NCBI GenBank assembly: GCA_022844015.1
Contig: JALHMO010000073.1
Coordinates: 1-33,843, forward strand
Source: Reyranella sp.
Lineage (GTDB): Bacteria; Pseudomonadota; Alphaproteobacteria; Reyranellales; Reyranellaceae
Direction: 5' to 3'
DNA length: 33,843 nt
Position numbers and translations under genes: made by a program. A model generated the notes under the pieces. It had not been told where the DNA came from, did not search any database, and saw only the letters and a list, made by a program, of their open reading frames with translations. Positions 22,757 to 31,160 of the stretch are shown here, piece by piece; within the stretch, counting starts at the first letter, position 1; each line of letters begins with the position of its first letter.

Positions 22757-24030
22757 TTGCCGTCACCCTTGTTCTCCCCAGCGCCGAACGCGGCCAGGGC
22801 AGCGCGCAGATTGCTCTCGGCGTCAATCAGGAAGGTGGCGGACGTCACCACCCGCTCGCCGGACTGGAGACCCTCCAGCACCTGGACGAAGCCCGGCACC
22901 CGGGCCCCGAGCTTCACGGCGCGCGGTTCGTACTTGCCTTCGCCGCGTTCGACCAGCACGACCTGCCGTCGGCCGCTGTCGATCACCGCCGACTCCGGAA
23001 CGGCGACGCGGCTGCCGTCGAGCGGCATCAGGACCTCGACCGTGGCGGCCATGTCGGCGCGCAGCCTGCCGTCCGGATTGGCGACCTCGATCCTGAGCCG
23101 CGCTGTGCGGCTTTCCTTGCCGATCGTGGGATAGATGAACGTCACATTGCCCTCGAAAGGCTGGCCAGGCCAGGCGTTGACGGTGACCAGCGCGGTGTCG
23201 CCAACATTCACGAAGGCGAGGTCCTGTTCGTAGATTTCGGCCATCACCCACATGTTCGAGGTGTCGACAATGCGGAACAGCGCGTCGCCGGCGCGAAAGC
23301 GCATCCCTTCCATGGCAGTCTTCTCGACCACGGTGCCGGTGACGGGTGATGGGAAGGAAACCGTGCGCGGTCGCTCGCCGCGGCGCAGCCTCTCCAGCTC
23401 GGCCTCGGGATAGTCGAGGTTGCGCAGCTTGTCGGTGGCATAGCTGCTGCGCCCGGCGAGCTGCCACTCCTGCTGCAGCACGTTCAGCTCCGGGCTGTAG
23501 ACCTCGAACAGGACCTGTCCGCGCTTGACTGCGTCGCCGACGGCATTCACCGCCAGCTTCTCGATCCAGCCGCTGAACTTGGGCGCCACGACGAACTGCC
23601 GCCGTTCGTCGAACTGCAGCGTGGCGAAGGCGCGCACGGTGCGCGAAAGCGCGCGTTCGGCCGCCACCTCGCTGCGCACGCCGAGCCGCTGCACCTTGTC
23701 GAGACTCACCTTCACTGTCCCCGGGTTCTCGCCGGCCTCGTCCTCGCAGACCGGGATATAGTCCATGTTCATGGAGTCCTTCTTCGGCACCGGCGAAGTG
23801 TCGGGCGCACCCATGGGATTGCGATAATATTTGGCCGGCTTTCCGTTGCACGGACCGCTCGCCTCGGCCGCCGGAGCTTGGGCGACACTGGGGCTTCTTG
23901 CCGACGGTTGCGGGGCGGCATCCGACCAGTCCGTGACGACGGCGGCCAGTGTTAGACCGACAACGATGCCGCCGACTGTCAACCGGGCGGCACCGGCAAT
24001 GCCGGTCCGTGACTTTGCAACGACTTTCAT
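22753..24030 (-). CDS. cusB: RND periplasmic adaptor (CusB)
   Basis: 425 residues. Seen: an N-terminal membrane or signal segment (LTVGGIVVGLTLAAVVTDW), a heavy-metal-binding domain (about 59-97, CNGKPAKYYRNPMG and KKDSMNMDYIPVCED), then barrel-sandwich and hairpin segments (SGWIEKLAVNAVGDAVKRGQ; FPSPVTGTVVEKTAMEG) and the beta-barrel/membrane-proximal domains (VMAEIYEQDLAFVNVGD; VPESAVIDSGRRQVVLV). This is the CusB/SilB domain order. It links CusA to the outer-membrane channel and takes metal from CusF. Its stop overlaps the cusA start (ATGA). The CopL-like gene is 59 bp upstream, so all three form one leftward unit. Confidence 0.93.
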   Translation of the reverse strand: MKVVAKSRTGIAGAARLTVGGIVVGLTLAAVVTDWSDAAPQPSARSPSVAQAPAAEASGPCNGKPAKYYRNPMGAPDTSPVPKKDSMNMDYIPVCEDEAGENPGTVKVSLDKVQRLGVRSEVAAERALSRTVRAFATLQFDERRQFVVAPKFSGWIEKLAVNAVGDAVKRGQVLFEVYSPELNVLQQEWQLAGRSSYATDKLRNLDYPEAELERLRRGERPRTVSFPSPVTGTVVEKTAMEGMRFRAGDALFRIVDTSNMWVMAEIYEQDLAFVNVGDTALVTVNAWPGQPFEGNVTFIYPTIGKESRTARLRIEVANPDGRLRADMAATVEVLMPLDGSRVAVPESAVIDSGRRQVVLVERGEGKYEPRAVKLGARVPGFVQVLEGLQSGERVVTSATFLIDAESNLRAALAAFGAGENKGDGK

Positions 24031-24089
24031 GACACTCCTCCGCGATGCCGTCGCGCAACGCGCGGCGGCTCAAGCCGACGGTCGAAGAG

Positions 24090-24431
24090 TCAGGCTCGCG
24101 GCGGAATAGGATCGGGGGGCGGGCACAGCCCGGTTAGCGAGGCCGTGCGCAGCGACCAGCGAATCTTGCCGGCATCCATCGCCGGCAAGTCGAACGGCAC
24201 GGTCGCCAATGTCGGAGAGACGTTCGACGAAGTCTGGAGGCAGTTTGACGTTGGCGCAGGGCACGGTGCCGTGCCGCACCCGTCGCAATGGTCGCAGGGC
24301 TGTTCACCAAGGGTGCTCTGCGGTTGCGTGGACGGCCCGGCCGGGACTGTCGCGGCAGCGACGCTCGCGAAGCCGCTCGCCAGGACGGCGAGACAGCCTA
24401 GGAGAGCAGCGAGGACACGAAGGCGCTTCAT
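24090..24431 (-). CDS. CopL/DUF2946-like metal-binding peptide
   Basis: 113 residues from the ATG at 24429-24431. Seen: a signal sequence (VLAALLGCLAVLASGFASVAAA), a Cys cluster CDHCDGCGTAPCPAP that looks like a soft-metal site, and a C-terminus LCPPPDPIPPRA, a tail shared by CopL/DUF2946-type proteins. CopL in Xanthomonas is needed for copper induction of copAB. Here the gene opens the leftward cusBA unit and could serve as a metal-responsive leader protein. That role is inferred from similarity of layout, not shown. Confidence 0.75.
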   Translation of the reverse strand: MKRLRVLAALLGCLAVLASGFASVAAATVPAGPSTQPQSTLGEQPCDHCDGCGTAPCPAPTSNCLQTSSNVSPTLATVPFDLPAMDAGKIRWSLRTASLTGLCPPPDPIPPRA

Positions 24432-24659
24432 GATCGGTTACGGCAATCTCTACTTATAGCATGGTTTAGGGACGGCCAATCACAAGCCCGGCACCAGCGG
24501 TCCGGTGGGCACTTCGAATGAACCTCTGTTGCTTGCGGACGAGCTCCTCACCACAGGCGCTGTTGTCGTGGTTGCGGACCGTGCCGACATGATAGCGTGT
24601 GGAGACGAGATGGTGGCCGCGAGCGAGGAAATCGGCCAGCCCACGAAATCGAGGCGGAG
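24432..24659. other. Right edge of the copper island, no assignable gene
   Basis: The promoter for the leftward copper unit should lie in the first 60 bp; on the minus strand TTGGCC and TATAAG with a 15-bp spacer are possible but weak. Short frames exist on both strands at 24480-24687, none recognised. Confidence 0.3.
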
Positions 24660-25087
24660 GCCCTGCGGCAAAGATCTCGCCTCCTGATCACCGCAGATTG
24701 CGGCGGCAGCAACGGAGCGCGCGTCAGGCTATGGAAGCTCGAGCTGCAGAAGCTCGCCGATCAGACCGGATTGACCATCACTGTCGCTCACCATCCTCCC
24801 GGCACCAGCAAGTGGAACCGCATCGAGCACCGAATGTTCGCCTTCATCACCCAGAACTGGCGCGGCAAACCCTTGCTCACTCACAAGGTCATCGTCCAGT
24901 TGATCGCTGCCACCACGACTGCCTCCGTCTCACCATTGAAACTGCCATCGATGCAACTCGATACCCGAAAGGGGCTAAGGTCTCCGACCCAGAGTTCGCC
25001 GCCATCAGTATCAGGTACGGTTCTTTCCATCCCGATTGGAACTACACCATCCGTCCACGAGCGAGCGTTCCCGACTCCTCAATATGA
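24660..25087 (+). pseudogene. ISAzo13-type transposase, 3' remnant with frameshift
   Basis: The translation LLITADCGGSNGARVRLWKLELQ...HHPPGTSKWNRIEHRMFAFITQNWRGKP (in pieces, 24690-24910) matches the C-terminal part of ISAzo13 transposases. The catalytic Asp is expected in TADCGGSN and the Glu in NRIEHR. Near 24920 the frame shifts, and the end continues in the other frame as IDATRYPKGAKVSDPEFAAI and DWNYTIRPR. The N-terminal half of the roughly 400-residue transposase is missing. It marks the edge of the copper island and is inactive. Confidence 0.82.
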
Positions 25088-25122
25088 AGCGTTTATTTCG
25101 TTACGGACCCTAAGCGGGGGCA

Positions 25123-25147
25123 CCTCCCCGCGCTGCGCGCAGGGAGG
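25123..25147. repeat. Short stem-loop related to element E1
   Basis: CCTCCC...GGGAGG around a CGCGCTGCGCGC loop, flanked by GGGGCA on the left and GCGGGGTCAT on the right, the same tails seen in E1 copies. It lies just downstream of the methyltransferase gene and may aid 3' end formation. Confidence 0.55.
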
Positions 25148-25160
25148 CCGGCATGCGGGG

Positions 25161-26066
25161 TCATCCGCTCAGCAGGAACGTCAGCTCGTGCTTGTTGTGG
25201 TGCAGATGCAGCACCCGCGCCCCCGGGATGGCCGCGAACGACGCGGCGGTGTCGTGGTCGGTGGCGCCCTGGAACTTGAGGGTACAGACGAAGCTCCGCA
25301 CCAGGCCCGACGCCCGCCAGCGCTCGACCAGCCGCAGCAGGCGGGCCGGATAACAGACGATATCGGAGAACAGCCAGTCGATCGGGCCGACGCTCTCGGG
25401 CGCGAGCGCGAAGGCGCTCTCGCCGCGCCACGTCACGCCCGGCATCGCGGCGACGGGTGGCGCGAGCGGTGCCTTGTCGACGGCGATCACGCCGGCGTCG
25501 AGCCGGGCCAGCGCCCACGTCCAACCGCCGGGCGAGGCACCGAGATCGAGGCAGCGCTCGCCCGGCCGGGGCCAACGGCCGAGGCGGACCAGGGCCTCCC
25601 ACAGCTTCAGGTAGGCACGGTTCGGCGGCCCGGTCCGGTCCTCGACGAAGGTGACCTCGCCGTTGGCGAAGGGCGAGGTGCAGCGCGTCGCCGCCAGCAT
25701 GCGGTCGGGCGCGAGCAGCGTCCACGAGCCGAGCGGCGCGGCCGGCGCCGCGGCGGGAAAGACCACGGGCTTGGCCGAGACATGCGGCAGGCGCTCGGCG
25801 ATCAGCGCCGCGCGGCGATGGTGCACCGGCGCGTACATTGCCCAGTTGCGCTGGAGGGCGCGCAGCGCCTGCGCCGCGCTGCCGATCGAGGGGGCCGGCA
25901 ACTCCACGCAGTCGAGCCAGGTATTGGCCGCCCAGGCCGCCGCGACCGGCGGCCCCTCGCACAGGATCAGCCGGCCGTGACGCATCGTCTCCGAGGTGCC
26001 GCTCCGCCGCAGCTCCTCGGCCAGCTGGTCGGTGAATCCGTCGGCCGCGAGGTAGGCCGTAATCAT
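25161..26066 (-). CDS. RlmM/FtsJ-like SAM-dependent RNA 2'-O-methyltransferase
   Basis: 301 residues. Seen: an N-terminal domain of about 110 residues, then a Rossmann methyltransferase with SAM motif CLDLGASPGGWTWAL at 172-186, and a likely K-D-K-E ribose-methylation tetrad: K154 (RAYLKLWEAL), D235 (LFSDIVCYP), K264 (CTLKFQG) and E294 (NKHELTFLL). This is the arrangement of RlmM, which methylates C2498 of 23S rRNA. The protein is shorter than E. coli RlmM (366), lacking part of its N-terminal THUMP-like region, so the target is not certain. A broken copy of its 3' end is at 28637-28735. Confidence 0.83.
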   Translation of the reverse strand: MITAYLAADGFTDQLAEELRRSGTSETMRHGRLILCEGPPVAAAWAANTWLDCVELPAPSIGSAAQALRALQRNWAMYAPVHHRRAALIAERLPHVSAKPVVFPAAAPAAPLGSWTLLAPDRMLAATRCTSPFANGEVTFVEDRTGPPNRAYLKLWEALVRLGRWPRPGERCLDLGASPGGWTWALARLDAGVIAVDKAPLAPPVAAMPGVTWRGESAFALAPESVGPIDWLFSDIVCYPARLLRLVERWRASGLVRSFVCTLKFQGATDHDTAASFAAIPGARVLHLHHNKHELTFLLSG

Positions 26067-26164
26067 GTCGCCGTCGTTCTCCCGTAACCGTCAGGGCATA
26101 GCCCGCCGGGCAGACCGCATGCTAGTAGCCGTCCGAGGATCGAACCGCCGAAGGGAGGGACATC

Positions 26165-26749
26165 GTGATCAGCAGAAGGCAGATGATGACGGCAATCGCG
26201 GCCGGCGCGCTCTTGAGCGCGAGCGGCGCCCTGGCCCAGGGCCAGCCGATTGTCGGCATCTCGACCGTGACGACCTACTCCGCCGATGCGCGCATCACCG
26301 CCGTCGACACCAACGCGCGCACCGTCACCTTCACCTTCGCCAACGGCGCCACCGCGACGCGCAAGGTGAGCCCGACGCTCGCGAACTTCAACGCCGCCAG
26401 GATCGGCCAGAACGTCTCGGTGGGCTTCGAGGATCGCCTGACGTTCGTGCTGTCCGGGCCCAACGCCAAGACGCCGCGCGATCGGGACATCAACGTCAGC
26501 GCCACCGCGTCGATGGGCAAGAGCGGCGCCAGCGTGTCGGCCGACCAGCTGGTCGTGAGCTGGTGGGTCACCGGCGTCGACGTGGCCGCCGGCACGATCT
26601 CCGTGATCAACCCGGCCGGCGGCGAGGTGCGGACCTACAGCGTCACGACCCAGGCGGGCCGCGATCAGCTGCCGCGCGTCAAGCCCGGCGACTCCCTGAC
26701 GGCGATCGACAGCCAGGTCCTGGTCGTGTCGATCGCGCCGAAATCCTGA
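26165..26749 (+). CDS. Secreted protein with two beta-rich repeats, function unknown
   Basis: 194 residues from the GTG at 26165, preceded by GAAGGGAGGGA; ATG codons six and seven residues in are weaker choices. Seen: a signal with twin Arg (SRRQMMTAIAAGALLSASGALAQ), then two similar segments: residues about 44-97 (ITAVDTNARTVTFTF...VGFEDRLTFVL) and 139-191 (VTGVDVAAGTISVIN...AIDSQVLVVSI). Each has a V-D-x-x-x-x-T-I/V pattern and an x-PG/IGQ-D turn like DUF5666-type OB-fold repeats. No catalytic motif. Periplasmic or extracellular binding function is a guess. Confidence 0.75.
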   Translation: MISRRQMMTAIAAGALLSASGALAQGQPIVGISTVTTYSADARITAVDTNARTVTFTFANGATATRKVSPTLANFNAARIGQNVSVGFEDRLTFVLSGPNAKTPRDRDINVSATASMGKSGASVSADQLVVSWWVTGVDVAAGTISVINPAGGEVRTYSVTTQAGRDQLPRVKPGDSLTAIDSQVLVVSIAPKS

Positions 26750-26762
26750 GACCGGAGGTCGG

Positions 26763-26890
26763 TCAGGGAACGACGTTGCGCGGTTCTGCCGGGGCCATCC
26801 CCCATAGGTCCCCTGGCAGGCTTCGCGTGCCCACCGCGCATGGGGAGCGTGCCGCGCAGAGTCACGCCGACGCCGCGAAAGCGCCGAGAG
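26763..26890 (-). pseudogene. 3' remnant of a kinase paralogue
   Basis: The minus strand reads VTLRGTLPMRGG and, after a frameshift, APAEPRNVVP-stop. The intact kinase at 28783 ends VTLRGTLSVRGG...APADLRNNIP-stop. DNA similarity extends over about 125 bp with small indels. The upstream bulk of the kinase gene is absent; the exporter gene begins beyond it. Confidence 0.75.
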
Positions 26891-26917
26891 GGTCACGGCA
26901 TCCTCCGAAACGGCCGG

Positions 26918-28402
26918 CTAACCTCTGCGGCTGGCCGTGCTTGCGCGCCAGCCCACGACGGCCAGGACGAACAGAAGGACGGCCGAGATGGCGAGGGCCG
27001 TGAGATAGGCGACGTCGAACGCCTGGTGCACGGACACGACGAGGGGGCGCGCGACGTCGGCGGGCAGGGCTTGCGCCGCCGCCAGCGCCTGATCGATCCC
27101 GGTGCGCACGGCGGGCGGAAAGTCCGGTCCCTTGGGCAGGGCGAGGGCCAGCGGATACACACCGACGAGAATGCTGCCCAGGACGGTGACGCCGATCGCC
27201 CCGCCGAGCTCGATGGAAACTTCCTCGATCGAGGCGGCCATGCCGGCGCGGTCGACGGAGGCATGGCTCATGATGGCGTGCGATGAGGCGGCGATCGAGC
27301 CGCCGACGCCGAGGCCGAATGCCGCCAGGCTGAGGAGCTGGGGCGCCGCGCCGGCATGGGCCGACAGGAACAGGCCGGCCAAGCCTGTTCCGCCGACCAG
27401 AAGGGCCCAGGTTACCACACGGTCGGTGCCGTAGCGCGGGGTCAGCCAGCCCGCGAGCGGGCCGCCGACGAAGGCCATCACCGAGCTCGGCAGCATGAAC
27501 AGCGCCGCGTCGAGTGGGGAGAGACCCTGCACAAGCTGCAGGCGCTGACTGAGGACCAGCGCAATGCCGATGATGCAGAAAGCCGACGCGAGCGCCGACA
27601 GGACGGCGATCGTGAAGCCGCGATCCCGGAACAGGCTGAAGTCGATGAGGGGCGAGGCGCTCCGCCGCTGCCGCCATGCGAACAGGGCGAGGGCTGCGGC
27701 ACCGACTGCCGCCGCTGCCGCGGCCGGGAGGACGTGCGCCTGGGCGATCCCCTCGATCGCATAGGCAAGACCCACGAGCCCGATCAGGATGAGGATCGAC
27801 CCCGGCAGATCCCAAGGCGCCTTGCTTGTGCCAGCGTCGGCCGGAATGAGGGCAAGGGCCGCAACCAGCGCCACCACGACGACGGGAACGTTGACCAGGA
27901 AGACCGAGCCCCACCAGAAGTATTCGAGCAGCACACCGCCGATCAGCGGCCCGATGGCCGAGCCGCCGGCGGCGATCGCGCTCCACACGCCGATCGCGAG
28001 CGCGCATTCCTTCTCGTCGCTGAAAGTCAGCCGGATGATCGACAGCGTGGCCGGCATCATCGAGGCTGCGCCCACCGCAAGCAGCGCGCGGGCGCCGATC
28101 AGCACGGCGGGCGACGGCGAATAGGCCGCCACCAGCGAGCCCAACCCGAAGATGCAGAGGCCCGCGACGAGCATGCGCTTGTGCCCGATCTTGTCGCCCA
28201 GCGTGCCGCAGCCGGGCAGAAGCCCCGCCACCACGAGCGAATAGGTGTTGATGATCCAGATCTTCTCGGAGGTGCTGGCGCCGAGATCGCGGGTCAACGT
28301 CGGAAGGGCGGTATGCAGCACCGTCATGTCGACGACGATGAGAAAGACCGCGCTCGACACGATCGCCAGAATGGCCCATCGGCCCGCGCTCGAGACCTTC
28401 AT
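26918..28402 (-). CDS. MFS multidrug exporter, DHA2 (EmrB/QacA) family
   Basis: 494 residues with about 14 hydrophobic helices. Seen: TM1 ILAIVSSAVFLIVVDMTVLHTALPTL with the DHA2-type membrane-embedded Asp, the loop motif GTLGDKIGHKRML (motif A) near residues 66-78, and motif C-like GGSAIGPLIGGVLLEYFWW near 145-163. This is the QacA/EmrB/SmvA type of proton-driven drug exporter, closest in style to SmvA/QacA proteins (LHTALPTLTRDL). An inverted repeat 28 bp upstream may bind a regulator. The gene sits between broken ends of the kinase and methyltransferase genes, suggesting it entered by rearrangement. Confidence 0.9.
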   Translation of the reverse strand: MKVSSAGRWAILAIVSSAVFLIVVDMTVLHTALPTLTRDLGASTSEKIWIINTYSLVVAGLLPGCGTLGDKIGHKRMLVAGLCIFGLGSLVAAYSPSPAVLIGARALLAVGAASMMPATLSIIRLTFSDEKECALAIGVWSAIAAGGSAIGPLIGGVLLEYFWWGSVFLVNVPVVVVALVAALALIPADAGTSKAPWDLPGSILILIGLVGLAYAIEGIAQAHVLPAAAAAAVGAAALALFAWRQRRSASPLIDFSLFRDRGFTIAVLSALASAFCIIGIALVLSQRLQLVQGLSPLDAALFMLPSSVMAFVGGPLAGWLTPRYGTDRVVTWALLVGGTGLAGLFLSAHAGAAPQLLSLAAFGLGVGGSIAASSHAIMSHASVDRAGMAASIEEVSIELGGAIGVTVLGSILVGVYPLALALPKGPDFPPAVRTGIDQALAAAQALPADVARPLVVSVHQAFDVAYLTALAISAVLLFVLAVVGWRASTASRRG

Positions 28403-28429
28403 CGGACTGCCCCACGCTCCTGAGATCGA

Positions 28430-28450
28430 CCTGTCGGGCGCGTCGACAGG
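28430..28450. promoter_or_regulatory. Inverted repeat upstream of the MFS exporter
   Basis: CCTGTCG-GGCGCGT-CGACAGG, perfect 7-bp arms, 28-48 bp upstream of the exporter start on its 5' side. It could be an operator (TetR- or MarR-type sites are common before such exporters) or a leader hairpin. No regulator gene is adjacent. Confidence 0.45.
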
Positions 28451-28636
28451 CTCGAGCCTGCTACGCGTCGTGCGACCTCCGGAACGTGGATGCCCTCACC
28501 CCGCTTCGACGATGCTTCTCCCGTTCGCCTGCGTCAAACAGAGATCGGGGCACGATGGCAGGCGGAGGGCGCTCCCGGGTCGCGGCGGCGCTGCGAGGCC
28601 GCGGAGACCATGAGCGCCTTCGACCTGCGCCCAGAC

Positions 28637-28735
28637 TCAGGTCGGCTCGTCCCTGCTGTGGTACCGATGCCGCGCCCGCGCCCCTGGAAGTGCCGCGAAG
28701 GCGGCTGCGGTGTCGTGATCGCGCCAGGTCGCGCC
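28637..28735 (-). pseudogene. 3' remnant of an RlmM-like methyltransferase
   Basis: The minus strand reads DHDTAAAFAALPGARARHRYHSRDEPT-stop (in pieces), matching DHDTAASFAAIPGARVLHLHHNKHELT at the end of the intact methyltransferase (25161-26066). Only the last 32 or so codons are recognisable, and the terminal strand is altered. The rest of 28451-28782 contains no gene I can support. Confidence 0.7.
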
Positions 28736-28782
28736 GGCGCAGGGCATTCGCCTGCGGCAAACGAATGAGAATGTCCTGCGTC

Positions 28783-30720
28783 TCAGGGGATGTTGTTGCG
28801 CAGGTCTGCCGGGGCCGTTGTCCCGGCAGGCCGCTCGGGACCGCCCCGCACGGAGAGCGTGCCGCGCAGGGTCACGTCGACGCCGCGAATGTCGAGCGAG
28901 AGCGTGCCCGGCTCGACGCGTCCGCTGGCCGAGGCCTTGCTCAGGGTGCAGCCGCCGGCCTCCGGAATACGGAGATCGCCGCTGATCGCACCCGATCCGT
29001 CGACAGCGAGCCGGATCGGCAAGGTGCCGCATTGGGGGTGGAGGAGGTTGCCGGTCACGAAGCCGCCGGCAATCGCGACGACGGCCTCGACCGGGCGCAA
29101 CGCCGACTGGCCGCCGCCGGTGGCCGACACAGACAACGACCCGCCATAACTGGCGCCGGCTGGCGCGAGAGCGGATGGTCGCGGTGCAGCGCTCGTCCTG
29201 CGCCCCGAATCGAGAAGCGGCCTGGCGTCTCGCAGCAGGTCTTCGTGCTGGCCTGCCGTCAGGTATCCGGTCGGCGCGTGCCCGTGCCGCCGTTGCCAGG
29301 CCGCGATCATCTCGCGCGACCTCGGGCCGAGGGCGCCGTCCGAGCCGTTCGTGTCGAAGCCCTGCACGGTGAGGGCGCGCTGGACGAGCCGGCGGTTCTC
29401 GACGCCCAGCCGCAGCGCCGCCTCTTCCGCTTGCCCGGGCTGCGATTCCGACCCGACGGCCGACGCGGGCGGCATGACGGCAGCAGGAGGCGGAGCAGCG
29501 GGCTCGGCGACCACGACCGGCGGCGGCGTCGTCCCGGCGCCAGCCGATTCGACCGGAGCGACGGGCACCACGGGCGCACGCGCCGCGTAGAAGGCATAGT
29601 CGCCGACCGCCAGCAGGATCGGCACGCCGGCCGCCAGCGCCAGCCACTTCCAGAGGCCGCCGCGGCGCGCGCCGACGGCGAGCTCGGTCGGCGGGCTGGG
29701 TGGCGTGGGTGGCGTGGGCGGCGTCGGCGTCGTGACGGACCTCGCGACAGGATTCGCGACCGTGCGGGTCCCGGCGGTGTTCATCACCACGGTCGGCGCC
29801 GCTTCGTCGACGTCCGTGCGCAGGAGACGGCGCCAATCGGCGATGGTTTGCGGGCGCTCCTCGGCATGAAGTGAAAGCCCCGCGTCGATGCCCGACAGAA
29901 GGGTGCGCGAAAAGCCCTCGGGGGATCGCTGGACCAGCGGCACGCAGTCATCCTGCAGCAGGCGGTCGACGGCGCTCGGCGGGGGCGTCCCCGCGATGGC
30001 GTGGTAGAGCGTGGCCGCCATCCCGTAGATGTCGGTCCAGGGGCCTTGCCGGGCCGAGCTGAACTGCTCGGCGGCGGCATAGCCCGGCGTGAAGATCGCG
30101 GTCATCGTCGCCGTGCGATCGCCGAGCGACGCGCGCGATGCCCCGAAGTCGATCAGGATCGGCCTGCCGTCATCGTCCAGCAGCACGTTGGCCGGCTTGA
30201 TGTCGCGATGCAGGAAGCCCGCCTGGTGCACCTTCTCCAGGCCCTCGAGCAGCGGCCACACGATGGCATCGATCTCGCGCGGGCCCAGCGATCCCGCCGC
30301 GGCGATGCGCTTCTCCAGCGTCGCGCCCTGCACCAGGGCCATGACCATGTAGCCGGTGCCGTTCTCCTCGAGGAAGTCGAAGACCTGCACGATCGACGGC
30401 ACATCGTGCAGGCTGGCGAGCGTGCGGCCCTCCTCGACGAAGCGCTGGCGGCCCCAGTCGAAATCCGCGGCCACCTCGGTCGAGCGCGGCTGCACGCTGG
30501 CGCCGTCCTGACGCACCGCCAGCGCGGCCGGCAGATACTCCTTGATCGCCACCATGCGGTCGAGCTGGGCGTCGCGCGCGCGATAGGTGATGCCGAAGCC
30601 ACCCTGCCCCAGGACAGCCTCGATCTCGTACCGCCCGACCCGCGATCCCGGCGCCAGCGCGACATGGTCGACCCGGGGCGCGGGGTCGACGGCACGGGAA
30701 CGAATTGGACGGGCACTCAT
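28783..30720 (-). CDS. Membrane Ser/Thr protein kinase with peptidoglycan-binding domain
   Basis: 645 residues from the ATG at 30718-30720 (MSARPIRSR); a start 17 codons upstream is in frame but less likely. Seen: kinase domain at 30-300 with Gly loop GQGGFG (39-44 area), Lys60 in VAIKEYLP, catalytic HRDIKPAN (D173), DFG 191-193 and GYAAAEQF replacing APE; a Pro/Thr-rich linker (TPTPPTPPTPPSPP); one membrane helix about 357-380; a PG_binding_1-type domain at about 438-490 (VQRALTVQGFDTNGSDGALG); and an unrecognised beta-rich C-terminal domain. Topology puts the kinase inside and the binding domains in the periplasm, as in cell-wall-sensing Hanks-type kinases. Confidence 0.9.
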   Translation of the reverse strand: MSARPIRSRAVDPAPRVDHVALAPGSRVGRYEIEAVLGQGGFGITYRARDAQLDRMVAIKEYLPAALAVRQDGASVQPRSTEVAADFDWGRQRFVEEGRTLASLHDVPSIVQVFDFLEENGTGYMVMALVQGATLEKRIAAAGSLGPREIDAIVWPLLEGLEKVHQAGFLHRDIKPANVLLDDDGRPILIDFGASRASLGDRTATMTAIFTPGYAAAEQFSSARQGPWTDIYGMAATLYHAIAGTPPPSAVDRLLQDDCVPLVQRSPEGFSRTLLSGIDAGLSLHAEERPQTIADWRRLLRTDVDEAAPTVVMNTAGTRTVANPVARSVTTPTPPTPPTPPSPPTELAVGARRGGLWKWLALAAGVPILLAVGDYAFYAARAPVVPVAPVESAGAGTTPPPVVVAEPAAPPPAAVMPPASAVGSESQPGQAEEAALRLGVENRRLVQRALTVQGFDTNGSDGALGPRSREMIAAWQRRHGHAPTGYLTAGQHEDLLRDARPLLDSGRRTSAAPRPSALAPAGASYGGSLSVSATGGGQSALRPVEAVVAIAGGFVTGNLLHPQCGTLPIRLAVDGSGAISGDLRIPEAGGCTLSKASASGRVEPGTLSLDIRGVDVTLRGTLSVRGGPERPAGTTAPADLRNNIP

Positions 30721-30810
30721 CTCGGCGGGAAACCTGAGCACACAACGCGCCTGGCCCTGGCAACGTTGCATAGCCCGGAACGAGGCAGCGCGATCTCAGC
30801 TTCCCAGTGT

Positions 30811-30828
30811 CCTCCCCAGCTTCGCTGA
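30811..30828 (+). repeat. Half copy of palindromic element E1
   Basis: CCTCCCCAGCTTCGCTGA, the left arm of E1, ends abruptly. It lies upstream of the kinase start in a repeat-rich intergenic region (30772-31318) that otherwise contains only a nuclease remnant and GC stem-loops. Confidence 0.6.
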
Positions 30829-30892
30829 TACGGAGTGGACCCAACTCATGTTTCCCGCTGACGCGGGCGGAGCAGATTCGAAGCCTCATGTT

Positions 30893-30921
30893 CCTCTCCG
30901 CCCGCGTAGCGGGGGGAGAGG
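30893..30921. repeat. Stem-loop repeat CCTCTCCGCCCGCG type
   Basis: CCTCTCC...GGAGAGG arms around a GCCCGCGTAGCGGGG centre. Related sequences lie at about 30850-30870 and 31160-31227, on both sides of the DUF559 remnant, suggesting one repeat family that was split or that carries the remnant. Confidence 0.6.
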
Positions 30922-30969
30922 CTAGTTGAGGTGGGTCATGGGGCGCCGTCCGGGAACTGATTTACATCG

Positions 30970-31160
30970 GTCCATATGGCTTCGCGGTCTTCGAGAGACG
31001 CAGGCGAAATCGGCGAAGTAAGGACCGATCGGATTCTGGCGGCGGAATTTGATGCCGTCCATGCGCGCGGCACGCAGCAGCTCCCAGACGATCTTTTCGG
31101 GAGACGTACTGCGGCGAAGGTCGCACGCCCGCCCGATTCGGTGCTGGGGCATCCACCCAC
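30970..31160 (-). pseudogene. DUF559 (Vsr-like) endonuclease remnant
   Basis: The minus strand encodes STSPEKIVWELLRAARMDG and IKFRRQNPIGPYFADFAC, the N-terminal half of DUF559 proteins, a PD-(D/E)XK-type nuclease family of about 110-120 residues related to very-short-patch repair enzymes. After FAC the family's VEVDG segment and the rest are missing, replaced by unrelated sequence. Stem-loop repeats lie on both sides. Confidence 0.72.

Noticed and set aside
24505-24687. A 60-codon plus-strand frame before the transposase remnant
   Set aside because: The composition looks protein-like, but there is no recognisable family, and an equally open frame lies on the other strand.
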